Of a DNA stretch of 64,000 nucleotides, positions 7,205-15,572 are shown in pieces. The stretch is from Methanomassiliicoccaceae archaeon DOK (GTDB taxonomy: Archaea; Thermoplasmatota; Thermoplasmata; Methanomassiliicoccales; Methanomethylophilaceae), in the NCBI GenBank assembly GCA_009911715.1, contig CP047880.1, positions 1,798,001-1,862,000 of the forward strand, written 5' to 3'. Every line of letters starts with the position of its first letter. Position 1 is the first letter of the stretch. The position numbers were made by a program, and so were the translations under genes. Below the pieces are notes generated by a model. That model made no database searches. It worked only from the letters and a program-made list of their open reading frames with translations, and had not been told where the DNA came from.

Positions 7205-10200
7205 CTGCGTGAGAACACCCCCCTCTTGCTGGCGAACCAGAAGGTCGCCACGAGCATCAGGATGATGACCGCGATGAGGAACCAGATTCCGCCGGGGATT
7301 CCGGACCTCTCGTTGAAGACGTTGCTTCCGCTGACGGTCATGTCGTCTGTGGTGACCTGCACGTTCTCTGCGCTGAGGCTGAGGCTCTGGCTGTGTCCTC
7401 CGACGGTGACGTTGGCCGTTATGTCGGGGACGGTGGTGTCGGAGCCGGGCTCGAGGAGCATCAGCTTGACGTACAGGACGGTTGTCTGGAGTCCGTACGC
7501 ATCGAAGGCCTGTCCGGGCTCGGCGATGACCGTTCCGTCGGCGCTGACGATGGTTGCGACCCATCCGGCGGGGACGTTGGGGACGTCGATGACGACCTCG
7601 TGCGTGTACACGTTGTTGTTGACGATGGTGACCGCGTACATGTACTGGTAGGCGGAGACCCTGTCGTTGGCAGCCCTGCTGTCATCGTCCGTGGCCTTGA
7701 AGATCTCGACGTCGTAGGCGCCGGAGGTGTCTCCTCCAACGGTGACGTCCAGAGTCTGGCTGTCGGATCCGTTGATGTCCTGGACGGTGACGGACATTCC
7801 GTCGGAGCCGGGTGCGACACGGCTGGCGTCGTAGGTTCCGGTGACGGTGATGAACGCGTCGGTCGTGTTGGCCGGGACGTTCAGGGTGAACGTGCGGTCG
7901 AGGGACAGCTCCGAGCCTCCGATGATGAGGAAGGTGAGGTCCCTGTCGGTGTTGTTGGTGATGAACACGTCGATGCTGACGGTGCCGTTGTTGAAGACCG
8001 CTCCTCCGATCCTGGACGTGAAGTCAGGCTCTTCGGCCTCCTCATCGACGGGTGCGTCGGTGCTGAGCACGGAGATGTTGCGGACATCCGCGGTCACGTT
8101 TCCATCCTCGTCCTCGTTCAGGGCGAGTCCGGTGAACTCTCCGGTGGCGGAGTAGTAGTGATCCTCGGAGTCGATGGTCGTGTTGACGTCGACGGACACC
8201 TCGACCGACGACACGTCGGAGGGGAGCGTGATTGTGTACGCCCCGTTGGTGACGTCGAAGTCGTGCTTGACGGTCATTCCCCTGTACTCGTAGGAGACGG
8301 TGATGGTTCCGTCCGCGACGACGCCCACGTTTCCGGTGACCTGCATCTGGTGCTGGGACGCGGTCATGTCGATGGTGTAGGATCCCTCAGTGACGTCGGT
8401 CAGGTCGAGGTATCCGTAGGCGATGTTGCTGTGTCCGTCCTCGGCGGTGTTGGTGGATGTGAGGTAGTACTCGTATCCGACCTCCATGTAGTATCCGCCG
8501 TCGTACCTGTGGTAGCTTCCGTCCTCGGTGCTGATGGACACCATGTCGCTCTCGGCGTTGGTGACCTTCACGTCGACGACTGTCTGGACGCCGTCGAGTC
8601 CGTAGAACTCGGTGGTTCCGGGGTAGAGGTAGAGGGTGCCGTCGAAGTAGTGTCCGGTGGACCCGTCGATGGTGACCGTGTAGGATCCGGGGCGGAGCTC
8701 GTATGTCTCTCCGGCGGTCAGCGTCTGCTCGCTTCCCTCGTCGTCCTCGTGGTGGAGGATCTCCATGTCGTAGGGGGCGGTGATGCTGATGGTCTTGACG
8801 TAGTTCTCCTGGTCCTCATCCTCGGCATCGTAGGTGTGGATCGTCAGCGTGTTGGTGTTGTTGCTGGTTCCGGCCGTAACGTCCCTGGTCAGTGCGGTGC
8901 AGTGGAAGCTGTCGTTGTCCAGGGTTCCCTCGGCGTTGTTGAGGGAGATGGTGGAGTCCACATCGTCCGGGATGTAGAAGTTGACGACACCGCTGGTGTT
9001 GGTCATGCTGTACAGGGTGTAGTTCTGCTCGTTGTAGGTGAACTCGATGACACCCAGCACGAAGGGCAGGTTGGCGTCCGATCCGGACATTCCGCGGTCG
9101 TACTTCAGGGTGTATCCGATCCTCCTTCCGTCGACGAGGCTGATGTCGCCGAGGTCGCTGCTGGTGCTGCTGGCGGTGCCGAAGTAGACCATGTTGCTGC
9201 CGTTGTTGGCTGCGATGGTGTAGCTGCCCTCGGGCAGGAGAGCGGAGAACCTTCCCTCGGAATCTGTGGCGATGGTGAAGTACTCGTTGTTGGAGTTGAT
9301 GAACTGCACGGTTCCCTCCTCGCCGTTGTCCCCGTCCTTGAGCTGTCCGGAAAAGGTCTGTGCGTTGCTGGCCTGGAGGCTGACGCTGTCGCCGCCGGTG
9401 TAGGAGGCGTGGTAGACCTGCCCGTCGGAGATTCCGTAGACGGTGTAGAGCATGCTGTCGGTGGCCAGTCCGACGGGGACGTCGAACATGACCTGTCCGT
9501 CGAGCTCGTAGGAGACTGTGCTGAACGTTCCCGCGGAGATCGAGAGGACGGTGTCGGGGGCGTTGGAAACGGTGACGGTCTGGGCGTCGTAGACGTTCGA
9601 GATCGTGGCCGTCCTGTTGCTGCTGGAGATGTTGACGTCGTTGGTGTAGGTTGCGGAGTATCCCTGTCCCATGGAGAGGTTGTAGTATCCGGCGACAGCG
9701 GTGATGACCGCCTGTCCGTCCTTGACCTCGGCGGAGAACTGGGCGTTGTTGTCCTGGTTGGTGGCGATCACGAGCGCTCCATCGGGGACGGGGTTTCCGT
9801 AGACGTCCTCGACGGTGACGGTGATCGTCTTCGTGGTCGGGGTGACCTGGAATCCGACGTTGGATCCGGGGGCGATGGTGACTGTGCCTGTTCCGATGGA
9901 GTCTCCGGACTCGTCGTAGAGGGTGTAGGAGTAGGTTCCAGGCAGGATGGAGTCGATGGTGATCTGTCCGTCCTTGATGTTGACATCCACGTTTCCGGCG
10001 TCTCCCTCGAGTTTGAGGAGCATGTCCTCCGCGTCGTAGACGTTGTCCTCGACCATGACGGCCCCGTCCACGCTGGTGGCGGGGATCTCGTACGTCGACA
10101 TCAGGGTGTTGTTCGTGTATGTCTGGAGGACGACGTCGCCGATGCTGATGGTGAGCAGATAGTCTCCGGAGGGGACCATGGCCTGGTATGCGCCGTCGAT

Positions 10201-12864
10201 GGTCTTGGTCTCGGAGAACAGGACGTACTGTCCGAAGGTCTCGCTGTACTGGTAGACGGAGACTGTGGCTCCGGAGACGGCCTCGCCCTGGTAGGTGACC
10301 TGTCCCTCGTAGATTCCCGCGTCTGCGGGTGTGCCTGTGTACTCCAGCATGACGATGGAGGACAGGTAGTTGATGGCTCCGCCCTCGGCGGCCTGCTTGG
10401 TCATCGCCTCGTAGGCATCCATGTAGACCCATCCGTCGTCGGTGACGGTGGCGTCGGAGTCGGGGTTGTACATGAGCTGCCAGTAGACGACCTCGAACCC
10501 GGCCAGTCCGTATCCGGGGATGGCCTTGGCGGAACCCTCGGATCCGTCGCTGGATGAAAGCGCGACCAGGTAGTTGTAGGAGGCGTTGGTGCCCGTGAAC
10601 CCTGCGTCGGCCGCGGAGGGCCCGATCATGGCCTTCCAGAGGAAGGTGTCGTAGATGGCGTCGGTGTAGACGGTGTATCCGTAGTACGTGTTGTAGGAGT
10701 AGAACTCGGTGGCTGCTCCGTATCCGTCGACGGCGTAGTCGCCGAAGTACGCGATGGTGGAGAAGCTGCTTCCGTCGCCGTACTGCAGGGGCAGCATGCT
10801 GGCGTCGGCCATGACGTATCCGATCTTCTCTCCGGAGACGCTGCACACGGCATCGTAGACCTGCATGATCTCGACGTCGTTCATCGAGGAGGTGATGTTG
10901 TTGATGCCCGCCAGGTAGACGGCGTTCTCGTCGGTGATGTCCGACCTGATGTTGCCGTAGGTATCGGGGTTGGCGTTGATCTCGGCGACCGCCACGGAGG
11001 GGTCGTCGATGTAGGACTTGATGTCGGCGTAGACATCGGCGTTGTCTCCGAAGCAGGAGGCGAAGTCGTCTACGTTGTTGGACATCATGATGCGGAGGAT
11101 CATCGCCGCGACTGTACCGCCGGTTCCATCGGACAGGTACATGTGGGACACTGCGGAGGATCCTCCACCGAGGATGTCGGTGACGGTGTCGAAACCGCCC
11201 TGGGAGACGGCGTCGTAGGAGTAGTCGATCCATGTGGCGAGGGCGCCGTCCTTGTCCTGGTCGGCGTACTGGTCCCAGAGGTCCCCGATGGGATAGGAGT
11301 CTCCGGTCTTGATCGTGTACTGTGTGTTCCCGGAGAAGTAGTAGTCGGAATCGGAGTTGTTCGAGATACCGGCGTCCACTGCGAACGAGACGTTCGGGAC
11401 GACGATCAGGAGCGCCACGATGACGACGGATGCGAAGGGGAAGGGCTTGATCATCTTCCTGAGGGCACCGGGGAATCCGGCGACCCTGATGGAGTGGGCC
11501 CACTCCCTGAGGTTGGCGGCCTCCAGCACGCGGACGATGACGACGGCGGATCCGACTGCGAAGACGGAGCCGACGACTGCGGCGTTGGCGTAGGAGGTCC
11601 ATACTGCGAAGAACATCACGAACATCCAGACGGTGATGAACAGCCTGGTGGCGGAGTGGTCCCTCCTCAGGTAAACGTATGTGCTGTAGATGGCGTAGCA
11701 TATGGGCAGCCACATCGTCAGCCAGCCGTAGTAGGCGGAGACGTTGGACATGGACACGTATGTGCTTGCGAGCTCGTCCATGATGGAGTTGGCGTACATG
11801 CTGTTGCCGTAGATGAGGGCCGTGAACAGGTCGGGCGCGGCGACTGCGAGCACCGCGGCGATGATCACGAACACGATGACGAGTGCGGGTACTGTGACGA
11901 TCCAGGGTTTGGAGCGGATCCCCATGAACACGAGCGAGAGGACGACGGAGATGATCGCAATGAGGACGGGTCCGGAGTAGACGGCGTCCCAGAGTCCGGC
12001 GGGCATGTAGTATGCCGCGGGGATCAGTGTTCCGACGAGAATCGCGACGATGTAACCGATGAGGACGTTCTGGAAGTCCCTTCCCCTGAAGCGGTCGACG
12101 ACGATCTGGATGACCATGGCGACGACCATCAGGATCACGAAGAAGCGGAATCCGTTCCAGGTGAGCGCGGACAGCGCCAGGAACACCCCGGCGAGGACGG
12201 CGTACATGAGGATGCCCTTCTTGGAGGGCTCCTCGGCATCGGCCGCCTTGACCATCCTGACCATGAACCATGTCGTGAAGGCCAGCAGGAAGGCTGCGAG
12301 TCCGTACTCGGTTCCGCTGGAGAAGACAGTGGTGCTGATGGGGAGGGCCAGGAACGCGAACACGAGGGCGGCGACGACGCCGACCCTCTTGTCGAACATC
12401 TCCCTGGCGACGAGGAACACGGGGATGCAGGTGAGCGCACCGATCACAGGGTTCAGGGCGGCGAGAGCCGCGGAAGCGGCCTCGGATGCACCCATCCCGG
12501 TGGCGGTGAGCACGGATGCGATTCCGGCTCCGAGGAAGTCCATCAGGGGCGGATAGACGTTGAGTCCTCCGACAGGGTAATTGACGGCAGAATCGGTCAT
12601 CGAATAGCTGCCGTTCAGGATACTTTCAATCACATGCAGGTGATATTGCGCACTCGAACCGCCCGACAGCGCGAAACCGCCGTCGGCGGAGATACCATAA
12701 GCGAACACCGTGCGCAGCGCGAATGCCACGATCACGATGACGCAGAGCGAGAGCGCACACCAGTGGTTCTTTAACCACCCGTTACCGCTTTTTTCGCGGA
12801 CGGCCCCCGTTTCTTCGGGGACGGTTGACTCTTTCCTAAATCTGCTCATTCTAAAAATCTCCAT
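7201..12864 (-). CDS. Giant STT3/AglB-like oligosaccharyltransferase with long extracellular extension
   Basis: The N-terminal 500 residues carry about a dozen membrane helices in the STT3/AglB arrangement, which transfers lipid-linked glycans to Asn in N-x-S/T. A soluble part with WIDYS (about 545-549) at the place of the WWDYG motif follows. About 1000 further residues resemble repeated carboxypeptidase-regulatory/Ig-like strands, and a membrane helix near 1865 with a basic tail ends the protein. AglB is usually 600-970 residues, so at 1887 this is about twice the normal length. The acidic residue expected before YHLH (74-77) is not seen, and the second DxD site reads GTEYG. Activity is therefore uncertain. 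M1 (12864) and M6 (12849) are both possible starts; a 13-bp palindrome covers this region. Confidence 0.8.
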   Translation of the reverse strand: MEIFRMSRFRKESTVPEETGAVREKSGNGWLKNHWCALSLCVIVIVAFALRTVFAYGISADGGFALSGGSSAQYHLHVIESILNGSYSMTDSAVNYPVGGLNVYPPLMDFLGAGIASVLTATGMGASEAASAALAALNPVIGALTCIPVFLVAREMFDKRVGVVAALVFAFLALPISTTVFSSGTEYGLAAFLLAFTTWFMVRMVKAADAEEPSKKGILMYAVLAGVFLALSALTWNGFRFFVILMVVAMVIQIVVDRFRGRDFQNVLIGYIVAILVGTLIPAAYYMPAGLWDAVYSGPVLIAIISVVLSLVFMGIRSKPWIVTVPALVIVFVIIAAVLAVAAPDLFTALIYGNSMYANSIMDELASTYVSMSNVSAYYGWLTMWLPICYAIYSTYVYLRRDHSATRLFITVWMFVMFFAVWTSYANAAVVGSVFAVGSAVVIVRVLEAANLREWAHSIRVAGFPGALRKMIKPFPFASVVIVALLIVVPNVSFAVDAGISNNSDSDYYFSGNTQYTIKTGDSYPIGDLWDQYADQDKDGALATWIDYSYDAVSQGGFDTVTDILGGGSSAVSHMYLSDGTGGTVAAMILRIMMSNNVDDFASCFGDNADVYADIKSYIDDPSVAVAEINANPDTYGNIRSDITDENAVYLAGINNITSSMNDVEIMQVYDAVCSVSGEKIGYVMADASMLPLQYGDGSSFSTIAYFGDYAVDGYGAATEFYSYNTYYGYTVYTDAIYDTFLWKAMIGPSAADAGFTGTNASYNYLVALSSSDGSEGSAKAIPGYGLAGFEVVYWQLMYNPDSDATVTDDGWVYMDAYEAMTKQAAEGGAINYLSSIVMLEYTGTPADAGIYEGQVTYQGEAVSGATVSVYQYSETFGQYVLFSETKTIDGAYQAMVPSGDYLLTISIGDVVLQTYTNNTLMSTYEIPATSVDGAVMVEDNVYDAEDMLLKLEGDAGNVDVNIKDGQITIDSILPGTYSYTLYDESGDSIGTGTVTIAPGSNVGFQVTPTTKTITVTVEDVYGNPVPDGALVIATNQDNNAQFSAEVKDGQAVITAVAGYYNLSMGQGYSATYTNDVNISSSNRTATISNVYDAQTVTVSNAPDTVLSISAGTFSTVSYELDGQVMFDVPVGLATDSMLYTVYGISDGQVYHASYTGGDSVSLQASNAQTFSGQLKDGDNGEEGTVQFINSNNEYFTIATDSEGRFSALLPEGSYTIAANNGSNMVYFGTASSTSSDLGDISLVDGRRIGYTLKYDRGMSGSDANLPFVLGVIEFTYNEQNYTLYSMTNTSGVVNFYIPDDVDSTISLNNAEGTLDNDSFHCTALTRDVTAGTSNNTNTLTIHTYDAEDEDQENYVKTISITAPYDMEILHHEDDEGSEQTLTAGETYELRPGSYTVTIDGSTGHYFDGTLYLYPGTTEFYGLDGVQTVVDVKVTNAESDMVSISTEDGSYHRYDGGYYMEVGYEYYLTSTNTAEDGHSNIAYGYLDLTDVTEGSYTIDMTASQHQMQVTGNVGVVADGTITVSYEYRGMTVKHDFDVTNGAYTITLPSDVSSVEVSVDVNTTIDSEDHYYSATGEFTGLALNEDEDGNVTADVRNISVLSTDAPVDEEAEEPDFTSRIGGAVFNNGTVSIDVFITNNTDRDLTFLIIGGSELSLDRTFTLNVPANTTDAFITVTGTYDASRVAPGSDGMSVTVQDINGSDSQTLDVTVGGDTSGAYDVEIFKATDDDSRAANDRVSAYQYMYAVTIVNNNVYTHEVVIDVPNVPAGWVATIVSADGTVIAEPGQAFDAYGLQTTVLYVKLMLLEPGSDTTVPDITANVTVGGHSQSLSLSAENVQVTTDDMTVSGSNVFNERSGIPGGIWFLIAVIILMLVATFWFASKRGVFSRR

Positions 12865-12876
12865 TTTAGAATGAGC
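12844..12876. repeat. 13-bp perfect inverted repeat over the start of the STT3-like gene
   Basis: GCTCATTCTAAAA (12844-12856) and TTTTAGAATGAGC (12864-12876) are exact reverse complements separated by 7 bases. The repeat covers the predicted transcription start and both candidate start codons. It could be an operator overlapping the initiator, or an mRNA hairpin that masks the start. Confidence 0.8.
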
Positions 12877-12890
12877 GTGGATAATGGGAG

Positions 12891-12900
12891 CTTATATAAA
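12891..12900 (-). promoter_or_regulatory. TATA box of the STT3-like operon
   Basis: TTTATATAAG on the minus strand is centred about 31 bases before the first ATG and 46 before the second. Transcription should start near 12870, inside the inverted repeat. Confidence 0.65.
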
Positions 12901-12945
12901 AAGGACGCACACGCGTTACTTAATATTATAATAAGAGGGAGGGGA

Positions 12946-12964
12946 AGGGGTCGCACGGACCCCT
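12946..12964 (-). terminator. Hairpin terminator after pyrF
   Basis: A perfect 7-bp stem, AGGGGTC/GACCCCT, has a 5-base loop a few bases after the pyrF stop. A pyrimidine-rich then T/A-rich stretch follows on the minus strand. Confidence 0.6.
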
Positions 12965-12968
12965 GGGT

Positions 12969-13613
12969 TCACAGGACCGTGCGGATGTCCTCGGCGAACG
13001 CCTCTGCGGAGGCGCGCGGGTCCTCGGAGCCGTAAATGGCACGACCCACGATGACGTAGTCTGCACCGGCCGATATGGCGTCCGACGCCTTTCCGCCCTG
13101 GGCGCCCACACCGGGGGACAGGATCTTCAGGTCCCCGATGACCTCCCTTATTGCGGCGATCCTCTCGGGACGGGTGGCGGGAGCGATGAATCCAGAGACC
13201 CCGCACTCTACGCCGAGCCTCGCCATCTCCTCCGCGTGCAGGGCAGTGAACATCTTACCCCCGGGATGACTCATCTCGGTTACCGCGTAGATGTCCGCCC
13301 CTCCCGCGGCCTCGACGGCGGCCCTGAGAGAATCGTCGCCTGTGAATGCGTGGACGATAACGCCCGAGGCGCCCCTGGACACGGCGTTCTCCACGATGAG
13401 CCTGACCGTGTTGGGGATGTCAGCGACCTTGAAGTCGCAGACGACCTCCGAGAGCTCGGACAGCCTGGTGATCATCCCGGGGCCCTCGGACAGGACCAAC
13501 GGCCAGTTGATCTTGATCGCATCTACGATTCCAGATACCGATTCGGCGACCTTCAGGGCCTTTGCCCCGTCGGTCTCGTCCAAAGCCAGGATGAGCCTGC
13601 TGTCCATCTTCAT
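12969..13613 (-). CDS. pyrF: Orotidine-5'-phosphate decarboxylase
   Basis: PyrF converts OMP to UMP, the last step of pyrimidine nucleotide synthesis. The 214-residue TIM barrel shows LALDETDG at strand 1, KINWPL with the first catalytic Lys, CDFKVADIPNT with the DxKxxD catalytic set, and SPGVGAQGG then VGRAIYG for phosphate binding. The ATG at 13613 is 26 bases from the shared palindromic TATA box; a second ATG two codons in is possible. It is divergent from the radical SAM gene and is followed by its own terminator. Confidence 0.94.
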   Translation of the reverse strand: MKMDSRLILALDETDGAKALKVAESVSGIVDAIKINWPLVLSEGPGMITRLSELSEVVCDFKVADIPNTVRLIVENAVSRGASGVIVHAFTGDDSLRAAVEAAGGADIYAVTEMSHPGGKMFTALHAEEMARLGVECGVSGFIAPATRPERIAAIREVIGDLKILSPGVGAQGGKASDAISAGADYVIVGRAIYGSEDPRASAEAFAEDIRTVL

Positions 13614-13635
13614 GTCTGCCGGACCTGCACCATCA

Positions 13636-13643
13636 CTTATAAG
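13636..13643. promoter_or_regulatory. Palindromic TATA box shared by pyrF and the radical SAM gene
   Basis: CTTATAAG is a perfect palindrome centred at 13639.5, 26 bases from the pyrF ATG on one side and 26 bases from the radical SAM ATG on the other. Both genes would be leaderless from the same TATA element. Confidence 0.65.
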
Positions 13644-13664
13644 GGTTCCAGACGATGGGGTCGC

Positions 13665-14714
13665 ATGCTCAGGAAGATGGAGTGCGACTCGGCCTGCACC
13701 GGCAGGGTCGCGGAGGGTTGCAGACACTGCATTGACGGATCCAAGATGGTCCTGTTCGTCACAGGACTCTGCAAGTGGAACTGCTACTACTGCCCCGTCT
13801 CCCTGGAGAAGAAGGACAAGGACGTCATATACGCCAACGAGGGCAGGGTGTACACGGACGAGGAGATAGTCGCCGAGGCGGAGGCGATGGACGCCACCGG
13901 CACCGGCATAACCGGGGGCGACCCGCTCCTGGACATGGACCGCACCGTCCACATGATCCGCCTCCTGAAGGACAGGTTCGGCAAGGGTCACCACATCCAC
14001 CTCTACACCGCCACCATCGACCCGGACAAGGCGCTGGCACTGCAGGATGCGGGACTGGATGAGATCCGCTTCCACCCGCCGGAATCCGTCTGGACGGACA
14101 TGGGCCGGACCAGGCTGAAGGAGACCGTGGCGGCGCTGAGGATCGACGTCGGGATAGAAGTGCCAGCACTGCCCGGAAAGGAGAGGGAGCTGAACGCGCT
14201 GGTCACCTACGCGAAGGATGCCGGGGTCGACTTCGTCAACCTCAACGAGCTCGAGTTCTCGGAGAGCAACTGGGACATGATGGACACCCACGGGTACTCG
14301 GTGAGGGACGAGCTCTCCTCCGCCGTCGCCGGGTCCAGGGAGACCGCGATGGCCGTCCTGAAGGCCAACAGGAGGGCGAACGTCCACTTCTGCTCCTCCA
14401 CGTTCAAGGACGGTGTCCAGCTCCGCAGAAGGCTCATACGCAGGGCCGAGCACACGGCCAAGCCCTACCAGCAGGTCACCGAGGACGGGACGATCGTCCG
14501 CGGATACCTCTATTCCGACGACCTGGCGGCCGCCGAGGATGCGCTCAGATCCTTCGGCGTCCCGGAGGACCTCTACGAGGTCCTCTCCAACAAGATCGAG
14601 GTCGCACCATGGGTGCTCGAGGACATAGCGCCATCCGTGAAGTACAGGTGCTTCCTGTCAGAGCAGTACCCGACCGCGGACGGACTCGAGGTCGAGAGGA
14701 CGCCGCTCAACTGA
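13665..14714 (+). CDS. Radical SAM protein (archaeal PflA-related type)
   Basis: The 349-residue protein has a radical SAM core with CKWNCYYC, giving the C-x3-C-x2-C ligands for the 4Fe-4S cluster, and GTGITGGDPLL as the SAM-binding GGDP segment. A further four cysteines lie ahead of the motif (ECDSAC and GCRHC, about 6-25) and might bind a second cluster or zinc. The C-terminal half carries no other motif I know. It resembles the COG2108-type archaeal radical SAM proteins related to pyruvate-formate-lyase activase; the substrate is unknown. The start at 13665 is set by the TATA spacing. Confidence 0.8.
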   Translation: MLRKMECDSACTGRVAEGCRHCIDGSKMVLFVTGLCKWNCYYCPVSLEKKDKDVIYANEGRVYTDEEIVAEAEAMDATGTGITGGDPLLDMDRTVHMIRLLKDRFGKGHHIHLYTATIDPDKALALQDAGLDEIRFHPPESVWTDMGRTRLKETVAALRIDVGIEVPALPGKERELNALVTYAKDAGVDFVNLNELEFSESNWDMMDTHGYSVRDELSSAVAGSRETAMAVLKANRRANVHFCSSTFKDGVQLRRRLIRRAEHTAKPYQQVTEDGTIVRGYLYSDDLAAAEDALRSFGVPEDLYEVLSNKIEVAPWVLEDIAPSVKYRCFLSEQYPTADGLEVERTPLN

Positions 14715-14763
14715 CGCGGCACGGAAATGCCGCATGTGCCAGATGCGGCGACAGAACATTTGA

Positions 14764-14782
14764 AGGGGCCCGATGGGCCCCT
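14764..14782. terminator. Hairpin between radical SAM gene and nusA
   Basis: A perfect 8-bp stem, AGGGGCCC/GGGCCCCT with GAT loop, lies between these convergent genes. A smaller 6-bp hairpin (GCGGCA/TGCCGC, 14716-14733) precedes it. Confidence 0.55.
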
Positions 14783-14850
14783 GGATTGTAACGGGTTTCC
14801 TAAGGGGTTTGTGCCCGACCGTACGAGAGGATCGTAGGGGGTCTCCGATC

Positions 14851-15279
14851 TCAGTCGACGCTGATGCTCTGGATCTCGTGGTGCCTGTTCACGATGTCCC
14901 TGGCAATGCGCAGGTTCTTACCGGCCTTGCCGATCGCACGGCCCTTGAGCTTGGGATCCACGGTGACCGTGGCGTGCGTGATGTTTCCGCGCTGCTCGAT
15001 AACGACCTTCTGAGGATTATAGATGTGGAAGACGTTCTTCACGAACTGCTCGGGATCCTCGGAGTACTCCACGACCTGGATGTTCTTCCCGGTCTTCTCC
15101 TTGAGCTTGATTACATGCTCGCCCTTCTTCCCGACGGCGATGTTGCCCTGGCCCTTCTCGACGACGAACACGAGCTTGTCCTCGGTGTCCATGCAGTCGA
15201 TGGCGTTCGCCCTGGTGATCTGCTCGAAGAGAGCGATGTACCTCAGGGTGTCCTCGGTAAGTACGATATCTGCGGACAT
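14851..15279 (-). CDS. nusA: Archaeal NusA-type KH-domain protein
   Basis: The 142-residue protein has two KH domains, with GNIAVGKKGEHV (about 48-60) and GRAIGKAGKNLR as the GxxG loops. Archaeal NusA lacks the N-terminal polymerase-binding and S1 domains of the bacterial protein and is nearly always encoded next to rpoA2 and rpl30e, as here. It is thought to act in transcription elongation or termination through RNA binding. The ATG at 15279 follows a TGAGGA ribosome binding site; a GTG three codons upstream overlaps the L30e stop and is less likely. Confidence 0.92.
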   Translation of the reverse strand: MSADIVLTEDTLRYIALFEQITRANAIDCMDTEDKLVFVVEKGQGNIAVGKKGEHVIKLKEKTGKNIQVVEYSEDPEQFVKNVFHIYNPQKVVIEQRGNITHATVTVDPKLKGRAIGKAGKNLRIARDIVNRHHEIQSISVD

Positions 15280-15284
15280 GTTCC

Positions 15285-15572
15285 TCACAGCGTTAAGATG
15301 TTGGAGCTACCTTTGTCGATGATCACAAGGGCAGACACGGAGAAGGGTTTTCCGCACATCGCGCCGAGTTCCATGTTGTTTCCCTCGAACACGTGCACCT
15401 TCACGCCGATGTCCCCGCGCAGCTCTGCGCTGGGGCAGTTCCTGGAAATGACGACCATCTGCGCCTTTCCGTCCTTGACTGCCTTGGTTGTCTGGTCCAC
15501 GCCGAACTCCACCTTTCCGGTGGTGATGGCGGATTTCAATGCCCTGCTGATGTCGATTTTCTCATCGCTCAT
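15285..15572 (-). CDS. rpl30e: Ribosomal protein L30e
   Basis: This is a 95-residue RNA-binding protein of the L7Ae/L30e fold, a component of the large ribosomal subunit. It shows the family pattern DISRALKSAITTGKVEFG, then KAQMVVISRNCP and the C-terminal SALVIIDKGSSNIL. The start ATG overlaps the rpoA2 stop as ATGA. It sits in the conserved archaeal order rpoA2-rpl30e-nusA; the rps12 and rps7 genes that often follow are not here. Confidence 0.94.
   Translation of the reverse strand: MSDEKIDISRALKSAITTGKVEFGVDQTTKAVKDGKAQMVVISRNCPSAELRGDIGVKVHVFEGNNMELGAMCGKPFSVSALVIIDKGSSNILTL

Noticed and set aside
8816-12271. Long Arg/His-rich open frame on the minus strand, and 1054-codon frame on the plus strand opposite it
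   Set aside because: Both are shadow frames of the GC-rich STT3-like gene; the composition (Arg, Gly, Val or Asp-rich) is not protein-like and no motif is present.
14821-14833. GTACGAGAGGATC, resembling the sarcin-ricin loop of 23S rRNA
   Set aside because: Only about 11 bases match, the flanking helix sequence does not fit rRNA, and a match this short is expected by chance at a few per cent in a window this size.
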